Source: Nematopogon swammerdamellus
Lineage: Eukaryota; Arthropoda; Insecta; Lepidoptera; Adelidae
Assembly: GCA_946902875.1 (NCBI GenBank)
Contig: OX336336.1
Location: 26,801,558-26,865,557, forward strand
Reading direction: 5' to 3'
DNA: 64,000 nt
Both the position numbers and the translations under genes were made by a program. Of the stretch, positions 9,883-19,665 are shown in pieces; positions within the stretch are counted from its first letter, which is position 1; each line of letters begins with the position of its first letter. The notes beneath the pieces are model-generated. The model was not told where the DNA came from, searched no databases, and worked only from the letters and a program-made list of their open reading frames with translations.

Positions 9883-10017
9883 GTCAGTTTCGGTAGCTCA
9901 GTGGTGTGGACTGTAATTCGTGGTCACCTGAGCGCGGTAAGAACTTGGATGGGTGACCCTTCGACCGTTGGAGGTGGACCGTGGTTATTGGATTCCACTT
10001 AAAACTGTAGGTCCCTT
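9883..10017 (+). repeat. SINE-A1 head, forward, truncated after the B box
   Basis: 'gtagctcagtggtgtggact' to 'aaaactgtaggtccc' followed by T-tracts. It forms an inverted pair with the preceding copy. Confidence 0.85.
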
Positions 10018-10040
10018 TTTATTTATTTATTTTTATTTTT

Positions 10041-10280
10041 TATAGAAACTGACACGGTTGGCTACATCACCTACAACATCCGTGATGTCAGCCCATAGCA
10101 CCGGGTGAACTTGGTGCCACGTCAGTGCTTCCCTTCGGTCGTGCCGGTTACACTGAACTGGACGGAAAACACAAACTATTTACATAGCCGTTTCGACCGA
10201 CCTTTCATTCAGTGCGGTGGTACCAACCCGGGCGGGTTAAACCCTACCACCTAGTAATATAAGAAGGGGTTATATCCCCT
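10041..10280 (-). repeat. SINE-A2 copy, reversed, truncated
   Basis: A body from 'atagaaactgacacggttgg' through 'accacctagtaatataagaa' and 'ggggttatatccc', where the C-derived head would start. Confidence 0.85.
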
Positions 10281-10619
10281 AAAAGTAAATTTGTTTCATC
10301 TCTTAATAACTCTGAAAGTACTGGACCGATTTTGTTGAAATTTTCAGGGTGTATTAGTATGCATGGGCACTACTACGTGGCATGTCCAGAAAAAATCTAA
10401 CTTTAGGTACGTAAAGCAAAATTAACATCATAAACGTGATCTATTTCAGATATAAACCCTACCATTTAAGGGACTTCACTTAATAAAAAATGACCCTGTA
10501 TAATAAACTTACATATTATGTACATTAATCGGTGGTACCGTTGTGTAACACAATCAACCGAATGACAGGAGAGTAAGAGAAGGTTGTGGATGGTTACTGA
10601 CAATGATCGGGCAACTCAC
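10281..10619. other. Intron sequence without an assigned gene
   Basis: It has LINE-tail-like wording ('taactctgaaagtactggac', 'gattttgttgaaattttcag') but no exon or complete element that I can define. Confidence 0.35.
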
Positions 10620-10738
10620 ACAGGCTTCCGAGGCTGAATCCCTGCCTGAACATGCGGTAAGTACACAGCGACGTCATCAGGCACTGACCGGCGAGGCTCA
10701 CCAGGAAATACAAGAAATTGAACGAACACCATGAGAAC
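10620..10738 (-). CDS. Gene 1 exon 3 (helix 2)
   Basis: 119 nt, entry phase 2 (tgttgcag|G) and exit phase 1 (AGC CTG T|gtgagt). It encodes RFSWCSFNFLYFLVSLAGQC, LMTSLCTYRMFRQGF. Gene 2 exon 3 has the same length and phases (RFSFLSWRCFYTGVSFVGQL). Confidence 0.92.
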
Positions 10739-10897
10739 CTGCAACAAGAGTACCGACTTCAAAGAGTATACTTTCGTGGAAAACATTTATTGAGAAAAAT
10801 TAAGTTTCGGTCGACCGACGACCGACCGTGTAACGTGTAACGTAGGTACGTCAACATAGGAATATCCTTATAACTCGAGAACTACTTTATCGATTTA

Positions 10898-11276
10898 CTT
10901 TTTTTTTTGTATGGAAACTGACACGGTTGGCTACACCAACTACAACATGTGTGATATCAGCCCATAGCGGGTGAACTAGGTGCCATGTCAGTGCTTCCCT
11001 TAATTTCATGTCGGCCACACTGAACTTGACGGAAAACACGAACTATTTACATAGTCGTTTCGACCGACGTTTCGTTCAGTGCGGTGGTGGTACCACCCGG
11101 GCGGAATAAACCCTACCACCTAGTAATGTAAGAAGGGAAGGGCCCTACAGTTTAACGTGAAATCCGAATCACGGTCAGCCTCCAACGGTCGAGCGGTCAC
11201 CCATCCAAACACTGACGGCGCTCAGGGTTGCTTAACAACAGTCGACCGACCGCAACACTGAGCTGCCGAGGCTGAC
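10898..11276 (-). repeat. SINE-A1 copy, reversed
   Basis: It runs from the T-tract and 'gtatggaaactgacacgg' to 'gagctgccgaggctgac'; head, 5S-like core and body are all present. Confidence 0.9.
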
Positions 11277-11466
11277 ATAATATTTTAAGATTATTTGTTG
11301 GTTTAATACAATAGGATTATATTTTATGTTAATTAATACTTATAATGAAGAATTATATTAAAGTTAGAATAGATATGTCATGTATTTTCCCCCAGATTTA
11401 CAATGGTCAATTTCTTCGAATCTTCGAGTGACAATGATAATCAAGTACTTTGATATTTATATTCTA

Positions 11467-11676
11467 CTAACTGTGCCCGCGGCTCCGCCCGCTCTCAATT
11501 TTGACGTCTCTGCTAACTTCATAATCCATTTAACGTGATGAAAAGTAGCCTATAGGTGATGGAAAGAACCAAGCTATTCGTAGAAGCAAACTGTATTAAA
11601 ATCGGTTCAGTGGTTCTCAAGTTATAAGCGGACCGACAGACAGAAAGCAGACGTTGGATTTTATTAAAGGTAAGGA
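11467..11676 (+). repeat. LINE (RTE-like) 3' tail
   Basis: 'ctgtgcccgcggctccgccc' through 'ggttcagtggttctcaagtt' and 'gcagacgttggattttatta' to 'aaggtaaggat'. It ends 40 bp from the donor of gene 1 exon 2. Related copies lie at 42001, 42253 and 55790. Confidence 0.75.
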
Positions 11677-11716
11677 TCTGGTGTCGATGCTTCCTACAAG
11701 AGTCGCTGATACTCGC

Positions 11717-11897
11717 CTGAGCTTGTTAATGTCATTCTCCATAAGACCCGAGGTGGGGAACAGGCCAATGAACTGGCACGCCAGCAGAGCGCCCCGGAGG
11801 CTCACGTGCATGTCCCTGGCCTCTCGTTTTGGATGGACGGAGCGGCGAGTGCGGAAGACCTCGCCGTATCCACGAAGCTTCTCCTTCAAAGACATCG
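11717..11897 (-). CDS. Gene 1 exon 2 (N-terminus, helix 1)
   Basis: The frame runs xCG ATG TCT TTG ... AAG CTC AG, giving MSLKEKLRGYGEVF, then SLRGALLACQFIGLFPTSGL (first helix). Acceptor is tttttcaacag|CG. The exon must end after CTC AG, as in gene 2, but the next bases are GCGAGT, so the donor is GC (CAG|GCGAGT), a known minor class. The exon needs one nucleotide from upstream, but the visible first exon supplies two. ATG at 11895 could itself be the start. Confidence 0.85.
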
Positions 11898-11928
11898 CTG
11901 TTGAAAAACACGATGGTTAGTCATTTTT

Positions 11929-12371
11929 GTACCGTGTGGGGCCGGTACTTTAAAAGAATAGCCCCACTGCATCTCTCCCCGTGTATGTCGTAAAAGGCGA
12001 CTAAGGGATATGACTCCCTTCTTATATTACTAGGTGGTAGGGTTTAACCCGCCCGGGTCTGACACGGATGGCTACGAGTACATCACCTACAACATCTGTG
12101 ATGTCAGCCCATAACACCGGGTGAACTTGGTGCCACATCAGTGCTTCTCTTCGGTCGTGCCGGCTACACTGAACTAGACGGAAAACACAAACTATTTACA
12201 TAACCGTTTCGACCGACCTTTCATTCAGTGCGGTGGTACCAACCCGGGCGGGTTAAACCCTACCACCTAGTAATATAAGAAGGGAGTCATATCCCTTAGC
12301 CGCCTTTTACGACAGCCACGGGGAGAGATGCAGTGGGGCTATTCTTTTAAAGTACCGGCCCCACACGGTAC
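11929..12371. repeat. Inverted pair of SINE-A2 copies
   Basis: A forward fragment at 11929-12058 stops at 'cccgcccgggt'. It is followed directly by a reversed copy (12059-12371) that starts inside its tail at 'ctgacacgg' and ends 'ggccccacacggtac'. The outer segments of about 125 bp can fold on each other. Confidence 0.9.
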
Positions 12372-12417
12372 GTGTTGTTAAGAAACCCTGAGCGCGACGA
12401 GTAGGTACTTTTGTAAT

Positions 12418-12798
12418 CTGGTATGTGTGTCTGAGTCGGAGGGGCCAAAGCGAATGCTCCGATCAGCCAATATCACCTCTGAGAAGGTAGGTGCCATACC
12501 GGAGACTTCCCTGGATTGCTGGCTATTACTAGACTAGAGGAAAACACAACCGAGGCTGCTATGCAGCCATCTTACATTCAGAACGGTTGTACCAACCCAG
12601 ACGGCTACAATTTGAGTTTACCACCTAGTAATGGGCAAGGGAAGGGACCTACAGTTTTACACCGGTGAAGCAGCAGGTTTAGGTATGCATGTAATTTTTT
12701 TCGTCAGAAAAAACTCATTGGTACACGCCGACCGGATTAGAACCTCGGACCTCTTACATGAGAAGCCGATGCCCAAACCACTCGGCCACCCGCCGCTT
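12418..12798 (-). repeat. SINE-A3 copy, reversed
   Basis: 'gtatgtgtgtctgagtcgga' to 'ccactcggccacccgccgct'. In reverse complement it has the tRNA-like head (TGGCCGAGTGG) and the A3 body. Confidence 0.9.
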
Positions 12799-13779
12799 GA
12801 TTGTGAAATAAATGTTGAATTTATCATGTTTATTTAATAACACTTTATCTTAGCACTTAGTAAAAAGCACACCTTATAAAAGGCTTTGATTACAGTCTAG
12901 CACTGACACTTTATATCTTTGTTTACTGTCAGGGGTCAGCATTAACGTATCTTTCATCAAAACGTCAATAATTCCCTAAATATACCTCAAAAATATGTTA
13001 TATTGACAAATGAGCAACGTGACACGCTGATCAATCAGAAAGGTTCATTACTCTTGTCGCTAAGTGTCAGAAGCACGGGCCCATTATGAGTTTTTTTCGC
13101 CCGTTCGCTGTTCGTCTGAACGAAAGAATAATATGACCGACTTTAGTGCACAAATCGTTCGCTTTAAGGTAATGTGAGACTGCGTCTGACTCGAATTTCA
13201 AGAATTGTACCGCCAATATTACTCCCCTGACAGAGTCAGTTTTAATATATTATGTTAAACTTCACCTATCAGCGCAGACCGATAGCTTTTTGAAAACAAG
13301 ATTTATATTAACTTCGCTCGATAGAAAAAAAAAATCATGAACGTGCCTCTGAATTTAGTTATAAAAACGTATTTAAGGCAACGTGACCAAATCAAGGCTT
13401 TGGAAAATATATATTTTATTTGTTGAATATATATTTAGATCCAGTGGCGGCTGGTGACTTCAGTGACCGGTAGTGCGCTAAGTACCTACATCCTTAAATA
13501 CCAAATTTCCCAACACATTCCCAATGTTATTTTAAGATCACGACTTCCGAATTTTTTAAACGCCTGCGTTGTATTATGCACGTACCTAGTATGAATATTC
13601 TCAAGACACTCAATGAGTTGCAAAAAAACAAGAAAATAAATCCAAACCAGTTTTTTAACTCATTTATAGTACCTTTATGAACACAACCATAGACCACAAC
13701 ACTGCTGCAGCTCTCAAAAAGAAAACAATTTCAATGTCCCAAAAATACTTAAAAAATGTATAAAAAAAAACATTTGAAA
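12799..13779. other. Intron 1 of gene 1: no gene; includes one arm of an inverted duplication
   Basis: I see no exon. About 13165-13290 (gactgcgtctgactcgaatt ... cgatagctttttg) matches the reverse complement of about 17855-17965. The two form an inverted duplication, or two copies of an unclassified repeat. Confidence 0.5.
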
Positions 13780-13845
13780 GTAGGAATTGAACCCGGGATC
13801 ACCTGATTGTAAAGCCTTACCTTTAACCAACTCTTAGGCAAATAT
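13780..13845 (-). repeat. tRNA-like sequence (probable SINE head)
   Basis: The reverse complement has 'GGTTAAAGGTAAGGC' and a B box GGTTCAATTCC in tRNA-like spacing. No convincing acceptor stem is visible, so I do not call a tRNA gene. Confidence 0.4.
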
Positions 13846-14459
13846 CGGGACCACTTAATTCACAGTATCACGTGACAGAAAGCACAAAACGTAACCATAT
13901 CCCATTTTAAATATTCGCGCGCTAACGGGTATGTGACATCACGTGACAGCGCGCAAACTCTAGGTAGACGGACTCGTGCAAAAGGAATTGCTCGCGAAGT
14001 GTCGCAAGCGCGGCTATTCACGATATAGCGTCCTTGTTTGGCGCTCGGGCGCCGCACGCAGTACTCCATTTGGACCCATACTGTTTCTATGAAGTATCTT
14101 TTGTCTCACGCGCCAGCGGTGTTTTGCCTATCCCCATATATTCAGATGGGAGACCCGCGTGCGGTTTTCGATTCCGCACGGGGCGCGGGTTTACTCGCAA
14201 AAACGTGCCTTGTGATCTATAAAATAAGGTCGAATTCACATTCGTATTTATTTGGAGTACGATCTTTATGATTTTAATGTAGGTATGTTGTATTGTAAGA
14301 TATTATTTATTTTGAGTGAAGTGAAGACTTCTCGTGGTATGGTAGTGCGGCGCACGGGCGCACTTTAGGACCGGCCGCCAGTGGTTGCAACCTACTCCAA
14401 CCAGCGAAAGCGGCGCCTTGAGGGAGGAGTATGGGTGAATACGGGTTGACAGGGCCTTA
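13846..14459. other. GC-rich intron segment, nothing recognised
   Basis: Contains 'gcgctcgggcgccgcacgca' and 'gtgcggcgcacgggcgcac'. Short frames on both strands have no family signature. Confidence 0.35.
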
Positions 14460-15182
14460 AAGTTACCACGGATGGAGCTCCTAGGAGAAATCATTCTCGC
14501 AGCCCATTGGCCAAGACGCGCGGCTGCAGCGAAAACTGCGTAGTCCGCGGCGCGTCGCTGGTGGTGCCATCTTTACCTTAATATATTTGATTCGGTTTCG
14601 GACAAACAGCGAACGTTCGGCCTGCTTCGGAATAATGTACCACACGTCCGACTGCTGTGAAAGCTGAAATGAACAATGTAAGCCATTCATCATAGATACT
14701 TGTCAGCCTCGGTAGCTCAGCGGTGCGGTCGGTCGGCTGTTGTTAAGCAACCCTGAGCACGGTCAGTACTTGGATGGGTGACCGCTCGACCGTTGGAGGC
14801 TGACCGCGGTTCGGATTCAACGTAAAAATGTAGGTGCCTTCCCTTCTTACCTTACTAGGTGGTAGGATTTATCCCGCCCGGGTTGATACCACCGGACTTA
14901 ATGAAACGTCGGTCGAAACGGCTATGTAAATAGTTCGTGTTTTCCGTCCAGTTCAGTGTAACCGACATGAAATGAAGGGAAGCACTAACATGGCACCTAG
15001 TTCACCCGGTTTTATGGGCTGACATCACGGAGTTATAGGTAATATAGCCAACCGTTTCAGTTTCCATAACAAAATTAAATAAAAAATAGTCAGGTCCTCC
15101 TGTGCACAAATATTAGGATCGCGCGTCTTGACCAATCAGCGTACTCGGATAATTCTTCCTAGGAGTTCGCTCCGTGTTACAG
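14460..15182. mobile_element. DNA-transposon-like element with long imperfect inverted ends
   Basis: The left end at 14460-14526 (gttaccacgga, ctcctaggaga, ggccaagacgcgcg) matches the reverse complement of about 15116-15182 (cgcgcgtcttgaccaatca, cctaggagttcgctccgtgt). A SINE-A1 sits inside. No transposase remains. Confidence 0.6.
14703..15070 (+). repeat. SINE-A1 copy, full length
   Basis: A box TAGCTCAGCGG; 5S-like core TTAAGCAACCCTGAGCACGG then TCAGTACTTGGATGGGTGACC; B-box-like GGTTCGGATTC; full body ending 'cagtttccataacaaaa'. A good reference copy for the head. Confidence 0.95.
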
Positions 15183-15558
15183 CGGCGCTATTCTCGCGCG
15201 GGAAAAATTTCGTTCTGGTTCGTGCAACGTTCGGAATGAACACGTAATAGAGCTGAAATGCGTGGGCGGTGTCCGGTCGCTCCCGATTCATTTGTCAATT
15301 TTGTCGAATTCAAGTGATTTATATCGTCACTGCGATGACGCATCTGTTGTACGTGAGATAATTTGGAACGTGCGTGGGCGGTATTTGAAGAGTTTTGTTA
15401 AAAAGGTTTAACTGCTATAGGTAATACATTAAATTTTGTTGTAGATATAGTTCAAATGATGGTGCTACGGTTTTGGCAAAACTAGGTAGGTATTGACCAT
15501 CTGGGGACTCTAGTGCGGTGCAGCATAAGTAAGGTAGTTAATTTTAATTTTATTAATT

Positions 15559-15845
15559 TTTAACCGACTTCAAAAAAGGAGGAGGAGGTTCTATGTTCGG
15601 CTGTATGTATTTTTTTTTATGTATGTTCAGCAATATCTTCCCCAATCGTGAACCGATTTCAATGATTATTTTTGTGTTCGGTTCAGTCTAGCTCCAAGGT
15701 GGTCCCATTTTTTTTTGGTCAAGATCGGATTGTTATAAATTTTTATTTTTAATAGATTTTAGAATGAATTTTTTTTATTCTATTTAGTTTTTTCTGTCAT
15801 ATTATTATTATGTAATGTGTATTTTTATTGAATAAATTTTATACA
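15559..15845 (+). repeat. Repeat E (LINE-type 3' piece)
   Basis: 'ttaaccgacttcaaaaaagg', 'cagcaatatcttccccaatc', 'tctagctccaaggtggtccc' and 'ggtcaagatcggattgtta'. It is the reverse of 18640-18845. Confidence 0.7.
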
Positions 15846-15882
15846 TTACTCGCGCGTTGGGCAGGTAATTAAAAATAATATC

Positions 15883-16096
15883 ACCACTGCATCTCTCCCC
15901 GTGCCGGGGACAAGATGCCGTGCTAAAGGGCAGCAGGATAGCCAGATCTCACCTCTTGGCACGGTCCTTACACCGAGTCATGCAGCAGGTGGGTCTTCGT
16001 GCCTTACTTGCTGATTGATAGTTATCTTGTCCGAATATATTGCTAAACGTGGTGGTCGGTGTTGTGCTATAATTTACAAGAGTACTTGCAGCACAC
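15883..16096 (-). repeat. Repeat C, reversed, truncated
   Basis: 'actgcatctctccccgtgcc' through 'agcaggtgggtcttcgtgcc' to 'cggtgttgtgctataattta' and 'gcagcacac'. Confidence 0.8.
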
Positions 16097-16137
16097 GAAC
16101 GTAGAAGAAGAGATTATACGTTTCCACGAGATAATTT

Positions 16138-16610
16138 TGTACCGTGTGGGGTCGGTACTTCAAAAGAATAGCCCCACTGCATCTCTCCCCGTCGCATGTC
16201 GTAAAAGTCGACTAAGGGATACGAAAATTCGTCAGCCCCGGTAGCTCAGTGGCGCGGTTGGTTAGTCAACTGTTATTAAGCAACGCAGAGCGCGGTCAGT
16301 GTTTGGATGGGTGACCGCTCGACCGTTGGAGGCTGACCGTGGTTCGGATTCCACGTTAAACTGTAGGTCCCTTCCCTTCTTACCTTACTAGGTGGTAGGG
16401 TTTATCCCGGCCGGGTTGGTACCACCGCACTGAACGAAACGTCGGTCGAAACGGCTATGTAAATAGTTCGTGTTTTCCGTCCAGTTTAGTGTAGCCGACA
16501 TGAAATGAAGGGAAGCACTGACATGGCACCTAGTTCACCCTGTGTTATGGGCTGACATCACGGATGTTGTAGGTGATGTAGCCAACCGTGTCAGGTTCCA
16601 TAAAAAAAAA
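16138..16610 (+). repeat. SINE-A1L: C-end module + tRNA/5S head + A body
   Basis: 'taccgtgtggggtcggtact...gtcgcatgtcgtaaaagtcg' leads through 'gatacgaaaattc' into 'gtcagccccggtagctcagt', the 5S-like core and the whole body. The same three-module order with the same variants (ggtcggtac, gtcgcatg) occurs at 34291, 44107 and, reversed, 39461, so this is one composite SINE. Confidence 0.9.
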
Positions 16611-16719
16611 TATCTTAAGGTTAGTTTAGTCAGAGTATGACCCTGCTACGCTCAATCAGGCTCAAGTCAATAAGGTTAATAGTATCAATCTTAGTCGCCT
16701 CTTATAAGCAAGAACAATT

Positions 16720-17300
16720 TTTTTAGGGTTCCGTAGTCAACAAGGAACCCTTATAGTTTCGCCATGTCCGTCCATCTGTCTTTTTTTTTTTTATTATTAA
16801 AACTGACACGGTTGGCTACATCATGTACAACATCCGTGATGTTAGCCCATAACACCGGGTGTACTTGGTGCCACGTCAGTGCTTCCCTTCGGTCGTGCCG
16901 GCTACACTGAACTGGACGGAAAACACAAACTATTTACATAGCCGTTTCGACCGACCTTTCATTCAGTGCGGTGGTACCAACCCGGGCGGGTAAACCCTAC
17001 CACCTAGTAATATAAGAAGGGAGTCATATCCCTTAGTCGCCTTTTACGACATGCACGGGGAGAGATGCAGTGGGGCTATTCTTTTAAAGTACCGGCCCCA
17101 CACGGTACGGTGTCTGTCCGTCTGTCCGTCTATCTGCCTGTCCGCGGCTTAGCTCAGAGACCCTTAGTACTAGAAAGTTGTAAGTTGGTATGGGTATACA
17201 TATTAATAACGCCGGCAAAGTGGTAAAATAAAAATTTTGAAATATTTTTTTAGCCTCCCTTACACGTAAAGTGGGGATGAATTTTTTTTTCACGTCTACC
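16720..17300 (+). repeat. Repeat G, split by a SINE-A2
   Basis: 'agggttccgtagtcaacaag' to 'gtccgtccatctgtc' (16720-16779) continues after the SINE with 'tgtctgtccgtctgtccgtc', 'ctcagagacccttagtac' and 'gtggggatgaatttttttt'. Confidence 0.65.
16785..17107 (-). repeat. SINE-A2 copy, reversed
   Basis: T-tract, 'aaaactgacacggttggcta' to 'gtaccggccccacacggtac'. Complete, and inserted in repeat G. Confidence 0.92.
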
Positions 17301-18421
17301 CCAATAGTGTGTGGTGTCGTTGGATAGGTATTTGGAAAATATTGCGGGTTTGTGAAAAGCCCATTTAGGGATTCGTTTGCGAATTATGAAGCTTTTAGGT
17401 GCTACTTTTTGTTAGAGTCAAGTGTCCCCATTCCCTGTCAGCTAAACGGTTGTTATCAGATATGTGAAAAAATTCACAGCAGTAGTATATATATCGAAAT
17501 TAAAAGGAAAACTATCACGGCTAAGTATGCTGTACAGGTTGACGAGTAATAGTCGACCAACTTATAAAATGTACGGACGACAGCCATCATTTCACTGTTG
17601 AAGAACTTTTTCAAATTAACATTCATTTATTTTTTAATAATTAAAAATAATTAGATGACTACCTAAATATGCATTTAGGTTATAAATTAAAAACAAGTTT
17701 AACATACCATAGTTCTGTACAGTGCCGAGAACACCTGTGTTTTCCTTCGCGTCATCTGCTTGACTAGACTCCGGTGCACTGCAAAATTCAAAGCAATTTC
17801 AGTATAATCCGTCGGTTCAGTGAAGCCGGTATAGCCAAATAATAATACCAACAAAAAGCTATCGATCTGCGCTGATGGATGAAGCATTACATATATTAAA
17901 ACTGAATCTGTCAGGTGAGTAATATTGGTGGTAAACTTCTTGAAATTCGAGCCAGACGCAGTCACACATTATCTTAAGAAGGTATAACTCCTCCTTTGCG
18001 CTTCATGTAAATTGTACGGCTAATTTTGTAAAGGCCCCACAAACTAACAGAGGTGACTAAGTACCTGAAATAGAAGTCAAATATATAATTAGTTAAACAG
18101 CATAATTTTTTTTTTAAGAAGAAGTCCCATGTTATTCTGTACATATGAGTGCGTATTTTATATGCCCGACGACAATTCTCGACAGGCGACGAAGAATTAG
18201 GGTCAAAGACATCTGTAATAAATAAATAGGCCACTGGGTTAGTAGCGACGCAACTCGTGCGCCGCCGCGCGCGTACGAAGTCTATGAATCGGCGCGAAAC
18301 TTCCGCGCCGGTCTATCTGTGTCGCTCTGGACCGGGTATTGTCTTGTTTTAGGCGTTCGATAGCCTAGAATTTATGTACTTTTTTCCGTGTGATTTGCAA
18401 TTGTGTTGTAATTGATTTAAT
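17301..18421. other. Intron 1 of gene 1: no gene; second arm of the inverted duplication
   Basis: About 17855-17965 is the reverse-complement partner of 13165-13290. A minus-strand frame at 17699-17965 (NFKKFTTNITHLTDSVLIYV, EIALNFAVHRSLVKQ) covers it, but the other copy does not preserve the frame, so I do not call a gene. 18240-18330 is GC-rich. Confidence 0.4.
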
Positions 18422-18621
18422 AAAAAACTATTTAAAAAAATATAAAAACCGCCTTCAAAAATGTATGAAATAAAAAAATAAAAATCGAACCCTAGAGTTG
18501 AAGGCGGTCGGTTAATTTTGCTTGCTTTAGGACCACCGCCTTCAACTCTAGGGTTCGATTTTTATTTTTTTATTTCATACATTTTTGAAGGCGGTTTTTA
18601 TATTTTTTTAAATAGTTTTTA
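18422..18621. repeat. Foldback element with arms of about 85 bp
   Basis: The left arm (18422-18506; tataaaaaccgccttcaaaa, cgaaccctagagttgaagg) is the reverse complement of 18534-18621 with a spacer of about 28 bp. A second, looser copy lies at 28275-28515. Confidence 0.95.
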
Positions 18622-18639
18622 TTTCACAATTTTTTTAGT

Positions 18640-18845
18640 AATTTTTATTTGCTATTAATGTACTCGGCTTCCAATCCGATCTTGACCAAAAAAAAATGGG
18701 ACTACCTTGGAGCTAGACTGAACCGAACACAAAAAGAATCATCGAAATCGGTTCACAATTGGGGAAGATATTGCTGAACATACATAAAAAAAATACATAC
18801 AGCCGAACATAGAACCTCCTCCTTTTTTGAAGTCGGTTAAAAATA
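18640..18845 (-). repeat. Repeat E, reversed
   Basis: 'tccgatcttgaccaaaaaaa', 'caattggggaagatattgct' and 'ttttttgaagtcggttaaaa' are the reverse complement of the copy at 15559. Confidence 0.75.
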
Positions 18846-18977
18846 ATGATTAATTATTATGGGTAATTGCAACAGCACCACTGTCTCTAACACACAGTGT
18901 GCAATCGACTCCAGATCTTAACCTATGTTTGATACTCTGTTAAAATATTTTTGTAGCAATAAAGCATTTTCTACATT

Positions 18978-19480
18978 TCACATGGCACCTAGTTCACAAA
19001 GGTTTTTTTTTTATTTTTTTTTTATGGAAACTGACACGGTTGGCTACATCACCTACAACGTCCGTGATGTCAGCCCATAACACCGGGTGAACTAGGTGCC
19101 ATGTCAGTGCTTCCCCCTTTGATCGTGCCGGCTACACTGGACTGGTCGGAAAACACAAACTATTTACATAGCCGTTTTGACCGACGTTTCATTCAGTGCG
19201 GTGGTACCAACCCGGGCGGGTTAAACCCTACCACCAAGTAAGATTAGGAAGGAAGGGACCTACAGTTTTACGAGGAATCCGAACCTCGGTCAGCCTCCAA
19301 CGGTCAGCGGTCACCCATCCAAGTACTGACCGCACCCAGCGTTGCTTAACATTCAATAGCGACAGTTGACTGTCTGCACCACCATCTCTCACTAGCTATC
19401 GAGGATGACAAAAAAAAAAGGTGTTATGAGCTGACATTACAAGTTTTAGTAGGCGATTAAGCCAACCGTGTCAGTGATCC
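18978..19480. repeat. SINE-A1 (19005-19412, minus) inserted in an older SINE-A (plus)
   Basis: The older tail reads 'cacatggcacctagttcaca' (18978-19004) and resumes at about 19421 (ggtgttatgagctgacatta ... gtcagtgatccctaaaaa). A complete reversed SINE-A1 lies between, almost identical to 4886-5266. Both boundaries carry homopolymer tracts. Confidence 0.88.
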
Positions 19481-19499
19481 CTAAAAATATTTCAAATAA

Positions 19500-19626
19500 T
19501 GGCGTTTAATAGTCCAGGGAAGTCTGCGGTATGGCACTTACCTTCTCGGAGGTGATATTGGCTGGTCGGAGCATGCGCTTTGGCCCCTCCGATTCAGCCA
19601 CCCATACCGGGTAACATAAAAAAAAC
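19500..19626 (+). repeat. SINE-A3 3' fragment
   Basis: 'agtccagggaagtctgcggt' to 'cacccataccgggtaacat' and A-tract; 5'-truncated. It lies 40 bp from the first exon of gene 1. Confidence 0.88.
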
Positions 19627-19665
19627 ATTGGAGAATTAATTAGAGAAAAAGTAAAATGAACTTAC

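Noticed and set aside
17699..17965. 88-codon minus-strand frame that looks membrane-like
   Set aside because: The duplicated copy at 13165 does not keep the frame, and no splice or family signature supports it.
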